From NCBI GenBank assembly GCA_963205195.1, contig CAUJHR010000004.1, positions 1-64,000 on the forward strand: a stretch of 64,000 nt of DNA, given 5' to 3'. The position numbers and the translations under genes were made by a program. The notes beneath the pieces are model-generated. The model saw only the letters and a program-made list of their open reading frames with translations. It was not told the DNA's origin and ran no database searches. Of this stretch, positions 16,595-26,438 are shown one piece after another. Every line of letters starts with the position of its first letter. Position 1 is the first letter of the stretch. The DNA is from Pseudomonadota bacterium (lineage in GTDB: Bacteria; Pseudomonadota; Alphaproteobacteria; Rickettsiales; SXRF01).

Positions 16595-17737
16595 TTACGC
16601 CACTTCTTCTATTGGATTTATTAAACAGACCTTGTTTCCTGCGCTGCGCTTAACCCGCCCTGCGAGTTCCAGTTCCAGCAATATAGTTTGCATTGCAGGG
16701 ATTGAGCTATTGCACTGTTCTACAAGTTCGTCAATAGAAACTGCATAAACGCTTAATTTACCAATAATTTTTTTACGCAATTCAGATAATTCATCTTCAT
16801 TTACCGATTCGATGAAAGGAATATTGGTGAATTTTGCAGGCGGTATCTCAAATAATTTATGTCTGCGTGTATAGGCTATTCCATCTAAAATATCCTGTGC
16901 GGATTCTACCATGGTCGCACCTTGTTTGATAAGCTGGTTGCAGCCTTTCGAGCGCGGATCTAGGGGCGAGCCGGGAACAGCAAAAACTTCGCGGTTGTTT
17001 TCTAGTGCAAAGCGTGCAGTAATTAATGAGCCGGATTTTGGGGATGCCTCAACAACCAGTGTCCCAACTGACATTCCAGCAATTATGCGGTTGCGCCCCG
17101 GGAAGCTGCCAGCATAAGGCAAGCCGCCGAAGGGTTGTTCGCTTATAACTGCGCCTTGCTCAAAAATCTGCTGGTATAATGTTTCATTTTCCGGCGGGTA
17201 GATATTATTTATTCCGCCTGCAATTACCGCGACAGTTCCTGAAGCAAGTGATCCTTTATGTGCAAAAGTGTCAATTCCCCGTGCAAGCCCTGATACTATT
17301 ATAGTATCTTTTGCGCCCAGTTCTTTAGCAAGCCTTTGCGCCAGCTGGCAGCCTATTGCCGATGCGTTGCGTGCTCCAACCATTGCCAATGAAATTTTAT
17401 CTTTCCAAATTGACGTATTGCCGCGAACTGTAATGATAGGTGGTGGGTCTGATATGTTATTCAGCAGAGCCGGGTAATCAGTGCTTCCATATAAAACCAT
17501 TTTTGCACCGAATTTTTCGCAAGCTTCTATTTCTTTCTCAGCCATTTCACGCAAGAATGGAACCAGCCCTATCTTGCTTCCGCCGCGGCGTGATAATTCA
17601 GGTAGTGCTGAGAGGGATTTTTTCGCTGTCCCAAAGCGTTGTATGAGATTGAAAAAAGTTACCGGGCCGACATTCAGTGTACGTATAAGCTGTAGTGCGT
17701 CAATCAGGTCTTCATTCGCAAGTGATGGATAATTCAT
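16595..17737 (-). CDS. dprA: DNA-processing protein DprA
   Basis: 380 residues. An N-terminal SAM-like region is followed by the Rossmann-like core: VGARNASAIG near 116, VSGLARGIDTFAHKG near 145, VIAGGINNIYPPEN near 170 and SGSLITARFA near 230. A C-terminal winged-helix domain is near 315-375. DprA protects incoming single-stranded DNA and loads RecA in natural transformation. Its start overlaps the plsY stop by 4 bases, and topA follows, in the usual alphaproteobacterial order plsY-dprA-topA. Confidence 0.95.
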   Translation of the reverse strand: MNYPSLANEDLIDALQLIRTLNVGPVTFFNLIQRFGTAKKSLSALPELSRRGGSKIGLVPFLREMAEKEIEACEKFGAKMVLYGSTDYPALLNNISDPPPIITVRGNTSIWKDKISLAMVGARNASAIGCQLAQRLAKELGAKDTIIVSGLARGIDTFAHKGSLASGTVAVIAGGINNIYPPENETLYQQIFEQGAVISEQPFGGLPYAGSFPGRNRIIAGMSVGTLVVEASPKSGSLITARFALENNREVFAVPGSPLDPRSKGCNQLIKQGATMVESAQDILDGIAYTRRHKLFEIPPAKFTNIPFIESVNEDELSELRKKIIGKLSVYAVSIDELVEQCNSSIPAMQTILLELELAGRVKRSAGNKVCLINPIEEVA

Positions 17738-18330
17738 AAGCCTTTTTTCCTAAATGATAGTTCTGTCCCGCTTATCAGGCGCATTATATTATGGCGGTGG
17801 CTGAAGATGATGACCCCTGCAATGCTTAAGCACAGCAGGGCAGTTAAATAACCATCCAGCAAATAGGCGATCACAGGCGAATAGCAGATGCTCATGATGG
17901 CGGATAAAGACGAAAAACGGGTGATAAAAAATACCGCTATCCAGATAGCGCATACAATAAGCCCGAACACCCAGTTAAGGGCAAAAAATGCTCCAAATGT
18001 AGTTGCTACTCCTTTTCCGCCGTGGAAACGCAGCCATATAGGGAATACATGGCCTAGCACTACAAAAAGCGCGGCAAGCATTGCTACATCTTCACCATAA
18101 ATATATCTTGTTATGAATACTGCAGCGACACCTTTAAGCATATCAAACAGCAATGTTGATAAAGCAAGCCCTTTGCGTCCAGTACGCAATACGTTCGTTG
18201 CCCCTATATTTCCTGACCCTATACTGCGTAAATCACCAGCCCCTGATATTTTGGTAAGTATTAAGCCAAATGGTACAGAACCTAAAAAATATGCGATGGC
18301 AAAAGTGCCAATGAACCAGTCTATATTCAT
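17734..18330 (-). CDS. plsY: Glycerol-3-phosphate acyltransferase PlsY
   Basis: A 198-residue five-helix membrane protein. The three PlsY motifs are present: LGSVPFGLI near 16, GSGNIGATNVLRTGRKG near 38 and HVFPIWLRFHGGKGVAT near 93. It transfers an acyl group from acyl-phosphate to glycerol-3-phosphate, the first step of phospholipid synthesis. It lies 7 bases after ruvX and overlaps dprA by 4 bases. Confidence 0.96.
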   Translation of the reverse strand: MNIDWFIGTFAIAYFLGSVPFGLILTKISGAGDLRSIGSGNIGATNVLRTGRKGLALSTLLFDMLKGVAAVFITRYIYGEDVAMLAALFVVLGHVFPIWLRFHGGKGVATTFGAFFALNWVFGLIVCAIWIAVFFITRFSSLSAIMSICYSPVIAYLLDGYLTALLCLSIAGVIIFSHRHNIMRLISGTELSFRKKGL

Positions 18331-18337
18331 GTTAAAA

Positions 18338-18808
18338 TTATGCCCCGCTATTTTTTGCGTTATCGAGATAGCCTTGGAGCATATAGCTTGCCGCTAATTT
18401 GTCTACCAGTTCCGCCCGTCTTTTTCGTGACATATCAGCTTCCAGCATCATACGTTCAACTGCCATGGTAGAAAGCCTCTCGTCCCACAATAGCATAGGA
18501 AGATTTATATGCTTGCCCATATTTGATACAAAAGTTCTGGTTGATTGCGTGCGTGGGCCTAAGCTGCCATCCATATTTATAGGATATCCGATAACAAGCC
18601 CAACTATTTTATTGGAGGAAACTATTGATTCCAGCTTTGCCATATCTTTGCTGAATTTGGTTCGTTCTATGGTGGAAAGCGGGCTTGCTATACGGCGCCC
18701 GGCATCGCTTAAAGCCAGGCCAATCGTGGTTTCACCTACATCCAGACCCAGAACGCGCCCGTCTGGAGGCAGTTTTTTGCTAAATTCTTCTTGGTTTTCT
18801 ATAAGCAT
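18338..18808 (-). CDS. ruvX: Holliday junction resolvase-like protein RuvX (YqgF)
   Basis: 156 residues with an RNase H-like fold: RVLGLDVGETTIGLALSD (about 18-35) holds the first catalytic Asp, KIVGLVIGYPINMDGSLG (about 67-84) the second strand, and LLWDERLSTMAVERMM (about 109-124) the Asp-Glu site. The family is implicated in 16S rRNA 5' processing and has resolvase-like structure. It is divergent from gatC with 47 bases between, and heads the ruvX-plsY-dprA-topA run. Confidence 0.94.
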   Translation of the reverse strand: MLIENQEEFSKKLPPDGRVLGLDVGETTIGLALSDAGRRIASPLSTIERTKFSKDMAKLESIVSSNKIVGLVIGYPINMDGSLGPRTQSTRTFVSNMGKHINLPMLLWDERLSTMAVERMMLEADMSRKRRAELVDKLAASYMLQGYLDNAKNSGA

Positions 18809-18855
18809 GAAGTATTGTAGTTGGTAAATAGTAGTTCGTAAATAAGGAAAAATAC

Positions 18856-19143
18856 ATGACTATAGATACCAAGGCTGTTGCCAAGATAGCCAAGCTTGCG
18901 CGAATATCCGTGAGTGAGGAAGAAAAAGAGCATTATGCCAGTGAGATCTCAAAAATCCTGCAATGGGTGGAGCAGCTTTCGGAAGTCAATACTGAAGGTG
19001 TGCCGCTCATGACTTCTGTTTCGCAGATAAAACTTCCACTGCGTAAAGATGTTGTTAGTGATGGGAATCAGCAAGAGGCGATCATAAAAAATGCTCCTGA
19101 AAGCGACTATGGCTGTTTTGTAGTGCCTAAGGTAATGGAGTAA
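18856..19143 (+). CDS. gatC: Asp/Glu-tRNA amidotransferase subunit C
   Basis: 95 residues. VAKIAKLARISVSEEEKEHYASEI and the C-terminal LRKDVV....PESDYGCFVVPKVME are diagnostic of GatC, the small clamp that holds GatA and GatB together. An AAGGAA site precedes the ATG. With gatA and gatB downstream on the same strand it forms the GatCAB operon, which amidates Glu-tRNA(Gln) and possibly Asp-tRNA(Asn). A small unknown ORF lies between it and gatA. Confidence 0.95.
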   Translation: MTIDTKAVAKIAKLARISVSEEEKEHYASEISKILQWVEQLSEVNTEGVPLMTSVSQIKLPLRKDVVSDGNQQEAIIKNAPESDYGCFVVPKVME

Positions 19144-19149
19144 ACTTCA

Positions 19150-19350
19150 ATGGAAAAAAGCGGGGATAATATGGATGACAAAACTTTTATCGCTGAATAT
19201 GCCGCAAATGAAATACTGCGTATAAATGGACGCCTGAAAGATATGATAGAATCTAAAACCCCGCCAACAGAAGAGCTGCGTGATAATGTGATCGAAGATA
19301 TTGAAACAACGCTGCGCCGCCTGCAAAATGCAATTCTGCATATAATGTAA
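19150..19350 (+). CDS. Small uncharacterised protein between gatC and gatA
   Basis: 66 residues, starting 6 bases after the gatC stop; the GGAG at the end of gatC can serve its ribosome. A second in-frame ATG at 19171, after GGGGAT, is also possible. The protein is charged and helical (a heptad-like DNVIEDIETTLRRLQNAILHIM at the C-terminus), suggesting a small coiled-coil. Its spacing, strand and clean composition support a real gene, but no family is recognised. Confidence 0.6.
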   Translation: MEKSGDNMDDKTFIAEYAANEILRINGRLKDMIESKTPPTEELRDNVIEDIETTLRRLQNAILHIM

Positions 19351-19386
19351 TAAGTAATTCTTAAGTAAAAATAACGGAAAGAAAAT

Positions 19387-20871
19387 ATGGCCGATAAGTT
19401 GAATACCCTTACCCTTGCACAGATGCGTGATGGGCTTAAGGCAAAGAAATTCTCAGCAGTAGAGCTTGCTAAAACACATCTTGCAGAAATTGAGAGAACT
19501 AATTCACATTATAATGCTTTCATAACTATTACCGGCGACAAAGCGTTGGAAATGGCAAAAAATTCCGATGCAAAATTAGCAAAAAACGAAGGCGGGATGA
19601 TCGAGGGAGTTCCGGTTGGGGTTAAAGACCTGTTCTGCACCAAGGATGTTCTTACAACTGCAGCATCCCATATTTTGGATGGTTTCAAACCGCAATATGA
19701 ATCCACCATTACCAAGAATATCTGGGATCAGGGTGGTGTAATGCTGGGCAAATTAAACCTTGATGAATTTGCTATGGGTTCAGGCAACTTAACCAGCTAT
19801 TACGGAAAGGTCATAAATCCCTGGAAGAAAAAGGGAAGCGATGCAAAACTGGTTCCCGGCGGCTCATCTGGCGGCTCTGCGGCGGCAGTTGCTGCCAATT
19901 TAGCGCCTATAGCACTGGGTACAGACACTGGCGGATCGATTCGCCAGCCAGCCTCATTTTGTGGTATTGTAGGTATAAAACCGACTTACGGGCGCTGCTC
20001 GCGTTGGGGAACTATAGCTTTTGCCAGTTCACTGGATCAGGCGGGGCCGATCACCCGCGATGTGCGCGACAGCGCTATCATGCTATCGGTTATGGCCGGG
20101 TATGACGTTAAGGATTCTACATCGGTGAACATGCCGGTTCCTGATTTTGAATCTCTTTTAAGCAATGATGTTAAGGGAAAAAAAGTTGGCATACCAAAGG
20201 AATACAGGCCAGATGGAATTGACGAGGATGTATCAAAAACATGGGATAATGGAATACGCTTATTAAAAGAAGCGGGTGCAGAAATTATTGATATAACGCT
20301 GCCGCACACAAAATACGCCCTTGCTACTTATTATATTGTTGCGCCCGCGGAATGCTCTTCAAATCTCGCGCGTTATGATGGGGTGCGTTTCGGCTTGCGT
20401 GTTGGAGGCGACAAAAGCCTGGCGGAAATGTATGAACAGACGCGTGCGGCTGGTTTCGGCGCGGAAGTTAAGCGCCGTATCATGATTGGCACTTATGTTC
20501 TTTCTGCCGGATATTACGATGCTTATTATAAAAAAGCACAGCGGATACGTTGGCTTATCGCTGAGGATTTCCGCAAGGCTTTTGAAAAAGTAGATATTAT
20601 TTTAACTCCTACTGCGCCATCAGCAGCTTTTGGTTTTGATTATAAACCCAGCAATCCGGTTGAGATGTATTTGAATGACGTATTTACTGTTCCTACCTCG
20701 CTTGCAGGACTTCCTGCCATCTCGATTCCTGCCGGTCTTAACCGTGACGGTCTGCCGCTTGGTCTCCAGATTATTGGCAAGGCTTTTGATGAGCAGACGG
20801 TTTTAAATACTGCTTACTTTATGGAATCTGTATTGGAATTTAATGCAAGACCGCAGGGAGTTGCAGCATGA
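19387..20871 (+). CDS. gatA: Asp/Glu-tRNA amidotransferase subunit A
   Basis: A 494-residue amidase-signature enzyme that releases ammonia from Gln. The catalytic Lys is in [13 protein letters not shown] near 78. The amidase signature with its Ser residues is in [18 protein letters not shown] and [15 protein letters not shown] (about 158-200). It works with GatB and GatC in the cytosol. Its stop overlaps the gatB start by 4 bases (ATGA). A cognate glutaminyl-tRNA synthetase is probably absent, as usual in this class. Confidence 0.97.
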   Translation: MADKLNTLTLAQMRDGLKAKKFSAVELAKTHLAEIERTNSHYNAFITITGDKALEMAKNSDAKLAKNEGGMIEGVPVGVKDLFCTKDVLTTAASHILDGFKPQYESTITKNIWDQGGVMLGKLNLDEFAMGSGNLTSYYGKVINPWKKKGSDAKLVPGGSSGGSAAAVAANLAPIALGTDTGGSIRQPASFCGIVGIKPTYGRCSRWGTIAFASSLDQAGPITRDVRDSAIMLSVMAGYDVKDSTSVNMPVPDFESLLSNDVKGKKVGIPKEYRPDGIDEDVSKTWDNGIRLLKEAGAEIIDITLPHTKYALATYYIVAPAECSSNLARYDGVRFGLRVGGDKSLAEMYEQTRAAGFGAEVKRRIMIGTYVLSAGYYDAYYKKAQRIRWLIAEDFRKAFEKVDIILTPTAPSAAFGFDYKPSNPVEMYLNDVFTVPTSLAGLPAISIPAGLNRDGLPLGLQIIGKAFDEQTVLNTAYFMESVLEFNARPQGVAA

Positions 20872-22331
20872 GTAATATAAAAAATAATCTTATAAAAGGT
20901 AACACAGGCGATTGGGAAATTATCATCGGGCTGGAAGTCCATGCCCAGATAAATACTGAATCAAAATTATTTTCTGGCGCTTCAACTGAATTTGGGCAGG
21001 AACCTAACCAGAATGTTTCATTTATAGATGCGGGTATGCCGGGAATGCTGCCGGTGCTTAACGAATCGGCAGTAGAGCAGGCGATAAAAACCGGACTGGC
21101 GCTAGGCGCGAAAATAAACCTGAAAAGTATTTTTGACCGCAAGAATTATTTTTATCCTGACTTGCCGCAGGGCTACCAGATTTCCCAGTTTTTAGATCCG
21201 ATAGTAGGCAAGGGAGAGATATTGCTTGATATGCCCGGTGAAATTAAAAAAGTCGGTGTTACGCGCATACATATTGAGCAGGATGCCGGGAAATCACTGC
21301 ATGAATATAAGCCGAAAAACACCTGTATCGATTTAAACCGTGCAGGCGTCCCGCTTATGGAGATAGTTTCTGAACCGGATATGCGCTCGGCTGATGAAGC
21401 AGTTGCTTATATGAAAAAATTGCGCTCGATCCTGCGCTATATTGGAACATGCGACGGCGATATGGAAAAAGGAAATCTGCGCTGTGATGCGAATGTTTCA
21501 GTACGTAAACCTGGTGGGGAACTCGGCACGCGCTGCGAAATTAAAAATTTAAATTCTATGCGTTTCATGAATAAAGCAATTGAGTTTGAAGCGATGCGGC
21601 AGGTGGAGATCATAGAAAGCGGTGGCACGATTGCTCAGGAAACCCGCTTGTTCGATGCCAATAAAGGTGAAACCCGCACAATGCGTACCAAGGAAGACGC
21701 GCATGATTATCGCTATTTCCCCGACCCGGATTTGCTTCCGCTGGAATTTACGCAGGAATATGTCGATTCAATAAAAGCGACTTTGCCTGAGCTTCCCGAT
21801 GCGAAAAAGAACCGTTATATGAGCGAGTATAAACTTTCAGCGTATGACGCGGGAGTGATCGTTTCCGAGCAGTCTTATTCCAATTTTTATGAAACACTTG
21901 TAAAAGACAATGCACCGCAGCTTGCAGCGAACTGGATGACTGGTGAATTGTTCGGGCGCCTGAATAAAATGGGGATTGAGCTTGCAGATTCGCCTATTAA
22001 TGAATCAAAATTATCGGGTTTGCTAAAGCTTATTTCTGATAATACAATTTCTGGTAAGATAGCAAAAGACGTTTTGGACCTGATGTTTGAAACTGGGAAA
22101 GATGCTCTTGCTATAGTTGAGGAAAAAGGCTTGAAGCAGGTAACTGATACTGGGGCAATCGAGAAAGTTATTGATGAAGTTATGGCGGAAAATGCTGACA
22201 AGGTTGCTGAATACCGCTCGGGCAAAGATAAGCTTTTCGGCTTCTTCGTTGGGCAGGTTATGAAAGCCAGCGGCGGCAAGGCTAATCCATCCATGCTTAA
22301 CGACCTGCTGAAACAGAAACTAAGTAGTTAA
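20868..22331 (+). CDS. gatB: Asp/Glu-tRNA amidotransferase subunit B
   Basis: 487 residues. [19 protein letters not shown] near 26 and [18 protein letters not shown] near 95 are the GatB N-terminal motifs. [19 protein letters not shown] near 152 and [12 protein letters not shown] near 285 continue the catalytic kinase-like cradle, and the last 140 residues form the YqeY-like tRNA-binding domain. It phosphorylates the misacylated tRNA carboxylate and then amidates it. It is coupled to gatA by a 4-base overlap. The 120 bases after its stop are AT-rich with no clear terminator. Confidence 0.97.
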   Translation: MSNIKNNLIKGNTGDWEIIIGLEVHAQINTESKLFSGASTEFGQEPNQNVSFIDAGMPGMLPVLNESAVEQAIKTGLALGAKINLKSIFDRKNYFYPDLPQGYQISQFLDPIVGKGEILLDMPGEIKKVGVTRIHIEQDAGKSLHEYKPKNTCIDLNRAGVPLMEIVSEPDMRSADEAVAYMKKLRSILRYIGTCDGDMEKGNLRCDANVSVRKPGGELGTRCEIKNLNSMRFMNKAIEFEAMRQVEIIESGGTIAQETRLFDANKGETRTMRTKEDAHDYRYFPDPDLLPLEFTQEYVDSIKATLPELPDAKKNRYMSEYKLSAYDAGVIVSEQSYSNFYETLVKDNAPQLAANWMTGELFGRLNKMGIELADSPINESKLSGLLKLISDNTISGKIAKDVLDLMFETGKDALAIVEEKGLKQVTDTGAIEKVIDEVMAENADKVAEYRSGKDKLFGFFVGQVMKASGGKANPSMLNDLLKQKLSS

Positions 22332-22455
22332 TTATATCAAAAGCTTAGAGATTGCAAAATAGCTGCTTTTGCTATGTCATAAAAGCTTAACAACTCTCTG
22401 GGCCGGAATATGGTAAAACATATGCTTATAGAAATAATGTTTTACGGTGTTTTTG

Positions 22456-23286
22456 ATGTTTGAGCATGCTATTGACTTCTTGTTTGGCGATGGGGCAGCC
22501 GTTGGACGGGTTATTGCGGGTGGTGCTAGTGTGATTGGCGAAGCCGCCAGTTATATTTTGCGCGCATCTCCTGAAATTATTGATTTTATAGCCTGGCAAA
22601 AATTTTCCGGTGACAGCACAACGAATTGGGAAAAATGGAAGTCTACAGAAAAACATGGGGAATTTTCCGGGCAAATCAAGATTATGAAAAGCCATGTGTT
22701 ACTCCTTGAACAGTTAGAAAGACATGCAGGCGGCAGCGAAATATTAGAAGAATATAAAAAGCTTGGACATAGCCTTCCTGACGAAATGGTTTTGGGTAAA
22801 GTAAAAAGAGTTCTCTCAAAAACATTGTCCCCACGTAAGCATGGGGATGATGACACGCTTATTAAACAGGTAAATGAGGCTCTTGAAGTTTTAAAAGATG
22901 GCCAGCATGCTGGTATGCGGGATTCTTATAACGATATGCTTAAAAAGGCAGAGAGTGATACGGCTTTACAGGAGCGTGTAAAGAAATTCTTTAATGACTT
23001 TAAAGGCAAGCAGACTGAATTTTATGAAGCTGCCGAACGTGAAGTGCAGAAAAGCAGATTGCTGCTTGAAGGCGAAATATCAAAACCAGGCAAAGCAGAA
23101 AAGATTTTTGAAAGCTTTAAAAAAGCTGGCACAGCAAAGCAGGGCGCAATAGTTTTTGCGGCTGTAACTGGAACGGCTCTGGTGGCTTATGGCGTTAGCC
23201 GTGCCTGGGAGAAGAATAAAAAACGTGCTGTATCTTTTACTGAATCGCTTGAAAATGATAAATCGCAAACGGCAATGACTTTGTAA
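22456..23286 (+). CDS. Uncharacterised 276-residue protein with C-terminal membrane segment
   Basis: The frame opens at GTG 22447, but ATG 22456 is taken as start; neither has a strong ribosome site. A short hydrophobic region (about 5-45) is followed by a long charged helical region with coiled-coil character, then one hydrophobic helix near 238-256 (GAIVFAAVTGTALVAYGVS) and a basic tail. No family is recognised. It is followed 15 bases later by a second unknown membrane-associated gene, so the two probably work together. Confidence 0.65.
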   Translation: MFEHAIDFLFGDGAAVGRVIAGGASVIGEAASYILRASPEIIDFIAWQKFSGDSTTNWEKWKSTEKHGEFSGQIKIMKSHVLLLEQLERHAGGSEILEEYKKLGHSLPDEMVLGKVKRVLSKTLSPRKHGDDDTLIKQVNEALEVLKDGQHAGMRDSYNDMLKKAESDTALQERVKKFFNDFKGKQTEFYEAAEREVQKSRLLLEGEISKPGKAEKIFESFKKAGTAKQGAIVFAAVTGTALVAYGVSRAWEKNKKRAVSFTESLENDKSQTAMTL

Positions 23287-23301
23287 TAATGGAGAATGAA
23301 A

Positions 23302-23772
23302 ATGATAAATAACCACAATAACAACCAGCCAGGAACTAATTTTGCATTTGGCGGTGATGGTTCCGGTGTGTTGGTTATGGGTGAGCAGCTCCGCGAGGTT
23401 AATGCACCTGTAGAAGGGATGCAGGGAGCTGTGCAGGGGCTTGTGAACGGGCTAACACTTGGCGTTGCAGGCTCAGCAGCCGTTACCTTTGCTAATTCTG
23501 ATAAATTTGAACTGAAGCAGGTTTTTGCCAATGCCAAGAGTAATCATCTTGGAGCTATTTTAGGAGCTGCTGCAGCTATGTCTGCGCTGGGTGCTTTTTT
23601 CCGTTATTCCAATGCCGAAAAGCATAATGAATGGAGTCAGAAGCATTATGAATTCCTGCGTGAGCAGGCCACATTGTCAGCGGGCACACAACAGCAGGAA
23701 ACCCCTAAAAATTTTGCAGCGCGTGAAGATGCGAAGAAGTCGTCAGCTGTAAATAAAGGGGTTGGCGCTTAA
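23302..23772 (+). CDS. Uncharacterised 156-residue membrane-associated protein
   Basis: The start is placed at 23302, since GGAG at 23291-23294 is 7 bases away; ATG 23296 is too close. The N-terminus is Asn/Gly-rich, and two alanine/glycine-rich hydrophobic stretches follow (LTLGVAGSAAVTFA and HLGAILGAAAAMSALGAFF). The C-terminal tail is charged and disordered. No family is recognised. It shares order, size class and a hydrophobic Ala/Gly helix with its upstream neighbour; together they look like a small two-gene unit. Confidence 0.65.
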   Translation: MINNHNNNQPGTNFAFGGDGSGVLVMGEQLREVNAPVEGMQGAVQGLVNGLTLGVAGSAAVTFANSDKFELKQVFANAKSNHLGAILGAAAAMSALGAFFRYSNAEKHNEWSQKHYEFLREQATLSAGTQQQETPKNFAAREDAKKSSAVNKGVGA

Positions 23773-23796
23773 TATTTAATCGCGTAATATCCTGCA

Positions 23797-24141
23797 ATGA
23801 ACGCGACATCATTTTTTACTATCGGCATGCTTGTGCTTTCCAATGTCTTTATGACATTTGCTTGGTATGGGCATCTAAAATATAAGGCATCGCCCCTTTG
23901 GGCAGTGATTTTTGTTAGCTGGGGCATCGCATTTTTTGAATATTGCCTTCAGGTTCCCGCTAACCGCTACGGGCATAGTATTTTTTCGGCTGCCGAGCTT
24001 AAAACAATTCAGGAAGTAATAACTTTGCTTGTTTTTGCGGTGTTTTCAATTTTTTATCTGGGTGAACCGCTTAAATGGAATCATATGGTTGGTTTTGGTT
24101 TAATATGTGCTGCAGTGTTTGTGATATTTCATAAATGGTAG
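23797..24141 (+). CDS. DUF486 family small membrane protein (DMT-like)
   Basis: 114 residues with four hydrophobic helices. VFMTFAWYGHLKY near 17, PLWAVIFVSWGIAFFEYCLQVPANRYG near 33-59, and LKTIQEVITLLVFAVFSIFYLGE match DUF486, a half-size relative of drug/metabolite transporters. The substrate is unknown. There is no clear ribosome site. The next gene starts 7 bases after its stop, so co-transcription is likely. Confidence 0.88.
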   Translation: MNATSFFTIGMLVLSNVFMTFAWYGHLKYKASPLWAVIFVSWGIAFFEYCLQVPANRYGHSIFSAAELKTIQEVITLLVFAVFSIFYLGEPLKWNHMVGFGLICAAVFVIFHKW

Positions 24142-24148
24142 GCCAAAA

Positions 24149-24970
24149 ATGATAGACCGTGCACTTTTTATTTTTGGTTTGGGTTACAGTTCGCAGGCAA
24201 TTGCGCGCGCTGCAATAGCGCAAGGTTTTCGTGTATCTGGTACATGCCGGACGCAGGAAAAATGTGATAGGCTAAAAGAACAGGGAATTGATGCTATTTT
24301 ATTTAGCGAAGTTTCAAAAAATAATTTAGAGGATGCGAACTATATATTATCATCGATCCCGCCACAGGAATGGGCAGGGGATGTAGCTGTTCCATTCATA
24401 CAATATGAAAATAAATGGCTGGGTTATTTTTCTACTACAGGAGTTTATGGAGATTATGAAGGTCAATGGGTGGATGAGGAGAGCGATCCACGACCTAATA
24501 ATGATAGGCTAAAACGAAGGCTGGAAGCAGAGGCGCAGTGGCGCGAACGTGGCGGACATGTGTTCCGCCTTGCCGGAATTTATGGTAAAGGACGCAGTGC
24601 AATTGATGATGTGCTTGCAGGGACGGCGCGGCGTATTGATAAACCAGGGCAGGTTTTTTCACGCATTCATGTGTATGATATCGCGCAAATTGTGCTGGCT
24701 TCAATGAATAGGCCAAATCCAAAGGCCATTTATAATGCCTGCGATAATGAACCAGCTGCCGCGCATGAGGTGGTGCAGTTTGCCTGTAAATTATTAGGTA
24801 GGGAAGCGCCGCCGCTTATTCCTTTTGACAGGGCTGAACTTTCGCCAATGGGAAAAGAATTTTATAGTGCCAACCGCAGGGTTAAAAACGAGAGAATAAA
24901 GCAGGAATTAGGAGTGAAACTCCAATATCCAACTTACCGTGAGGGTTTGCAGGCTTTGCTTCCTATGTAA
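24149..24970 (+). CDS. NAD(P)-dependent SDR-like protein (YeeZ-type)
   Basis: 273 residues. The N-terminal Rossmann motif FIFGLGYSSQAIARAAIAQG (about 6-25) binds the dinucleotide. YFSTTGVYGDYEGQWVDE near 93 and FRLAGIYGKGRS near 138 are the atypical epimerase/SDR blocks seen in YeeZ-like proteins; the Tyr of GVYGDY is the probable catalytic residue. YeeZ-type proteins are of unknown substrate. It is compatible with a sugar-nucleotide or repair-type reductase, but nothing nearby identifies the pathway. Confidence 0.82.
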   Translation: MIDRALFIFGLGYSSQAIARAAIAQGFRVSGTCRTQEKCDRLKEQGIDAILFSEVSKNNLEDANYILSSIPPQEWAGDVAVPFIQYENKWLGYFSTTGVYGDYEGQWVDEESDPRPNNDRLKRRLEAEAQWRERGGHVFRLAGIYGKGRSAIDDVLAGTARRIDKPGQVFSRIHVYDIAQIVLASMNRPNPKAIYNACDNEPAAAHEVVQFACKLLGREAPPLIPFDRAELSPMGKEFYSANRRVKNERIKQELGVKLQYPTYREGLQALLPM

Positions 24971-25080
24971 AAAGCAGCTCATATTTCTAACTATGGCCGC
25001 AGCTTTAATATGATTCCCGTTTGTGACTAGTTGCTGTGCTATATCAAAAATGTCCAGATTGGACGCTGGTACAGTGAAAA

Positions 25081-25155
25081 TGGTGCCGCTTGTCGGATTC
25101 GAACTGACGACCTACCGCTTACAAGGCGGTTGCTCTACCCCTGAGCTAAAGCGGC
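25081..25155 (-). tRNA. tRNA-Thr (anticodon TGT)
   Basis: A 75-base tRNA with encoded CCA. The acceptor stem GCCGCTT/AAGCGGC, D arm GCTCAGGGGTAGAGC, anticodon stem ACCGC/GCGGT around loop CTTGTAA (anticodon TGT) and T arm CAGTTCGAATCCG are complete. It reads ACA and related Thr codons. Flanks 24971-25080 and 25156-25350 hold no gene I can support. Confidence 0.96.
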
Positions 25156-25350
25156 ATATAAACTCTACTTTGGCCGCAAATCTGCTTGTGATGAAGCTTT
25201 GGAAAAATGCTCATGTAGCTTGTCTACACTGCGCTTTTTCCACTTCATAACCACGCGCTTTTTTGCCAAAGCGAGTTCTGGAAATCTCAAGTTTGCACTT
25301 ATATAATTATTTTAAGTGGGCTGTAAATATGTATTATACTATTTTGGCAT

Positions 25351-25379
25351 AAAAAAAACCGGACCACGAGGGCCCGGTT
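25351..25379 (-). terminator. Rho-independent terminator, probably of lysR
   Basis: On the minus strand AACCGG (25379-25374) pairs with CCGGTT (25362-25357), followed by a run of T. It lies about 135 bases past the lysR stop at 25516; the intervening DNA holds no supported gene. Confidence 0.75.
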
Positions 25380-25515
25380 AAGCTTACAGGGAGGTAATCA
25401 GGCTTGCGCCTGAAATGAACATTAAAGTTGCATGTATCATTATGTGCCAATATACACATTACTTAAATGGTTAGTAGTGCCAAAAAAACAGCTCAGCTAT
25501 GCGTTTAACGCATAT

Positions 25516-26418
25516 CTAGGCAGCGCGGCCCAAGCCGTCCTCGGCCAGTTTCCTAAGCAGGAACTCTTTGAAAACATTGATCCTTTTGGAATGACGCATC
25601 TCGGAGGAATAAAGTAAATATACATCTGTTTTAGGTCCGCTTGCTTCGGGCAGTACCTTGGAGATATTTTTACTCTGCACCATGTAATCGGGAAGTCCAG
25701 CGATGCCAATGCCGCTTTTAACTGCGCGGAGCATCCCAAACAGGCTGTTGATCTTAAATGGTGGCTTAGCAGGACTATCAATTGTCTTAAAAGTTTTAAG
25801 TATCCAGTTTACTTCTGCAAATGGCTGTTTCTGCTCATCAGCGAATAATACCAAGCGATGTTGCTCCAAATCCTGCGGCTTTTTGGGAACGCCATAAACA
25901 CGCAAATAATCATTGGAAGCGTATATGGAGTTATGCAAGACAGTAAGTTTTTTCTGGATAAGTTCTGGCTGCTTGGCGGGAAACAGGCGTATTGCAACAT
26001 CGGCTTCGCGCATTGTTAAGTCCAGTTCCCTGTCATCAACCACAATTGTGATTATAATCTCTGGATAAGTTTCTGTAAATTCGCGCATGCGCTGTGTAAG
26101 CCAGGTAGTTCCAATAGCTACAGGGGCGGTAATTTTAAGCGGTCCTCGCGGGCGCTCCTTGCTTTCAAGTAAAGCGTTCTCGGCGGTGGAGAGGCGGGTA
26201 AGTACTTCGCTTACACTTCTAAATAAAATATCACCCTGTTCGGTAAGCATAAGTCCACGTGCGTGGCGGGTAAACAGGGATACCTGGAGGCTTTCTTCCA
26301 GCGAGCTTATCTGACGGCTTATGGCTGACTGGCTCAGGTTCAGCACTTCCCCGGCACGCGTGAAGCTATGCGCTGTTGCGACAGTGTGGAAAACCCTTAA
26401 TTTGTCCCAATCCATCAT
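25516..26418 (-). CDS. LysR-family transcriptional regulator
   Basis: 300 residues. The N-terminal winged helix-turn-helix (LRVFHTVATAHSFTRAGEVLNLSQSAISRQISSLE) spans about 7-41, and RHARGLMLTEQGDILF marks its end. The C-terminal ligand-binding domain shows PLKITAPVAIGTTWL near 93 and GIGIAGLPDYMVQ near 238. LysR regulators usually control a divergent gene; here the upstream neighbour, the HEPN-like gene, is on the same strand, so the target is not evident from context. Confidence 0.93.
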   Translation of the reverse strand: MMDWDKLRVFHTVATAHSFTRAGEVLNLSQSAISRQISSLEESLQVSLFTRHARGLMLTEQGDILFRSVSEVLTRLSTAENALLESKERPRGPLKITAPVAIGTTWLTQRMREFTETYPEIIITIVVDDRELDLTMREADVAIRLFPAKQPELIQKKLTVLHNSIYASNDYLRVYGVPKKPQDLEQHRLVLFADEQKQPFAEVNWILKTFKTIDSPAKPPFKINSLFGMLRAVKSGIGIAGLPDYMVQSKNISKVLPEASGPKTDVYLLYSSEMRHSKRINVFKEFLLRKLAEDGLGRAA

Positions 26419-26438
26419 GATTTTTTGTCCTAGGTAAA

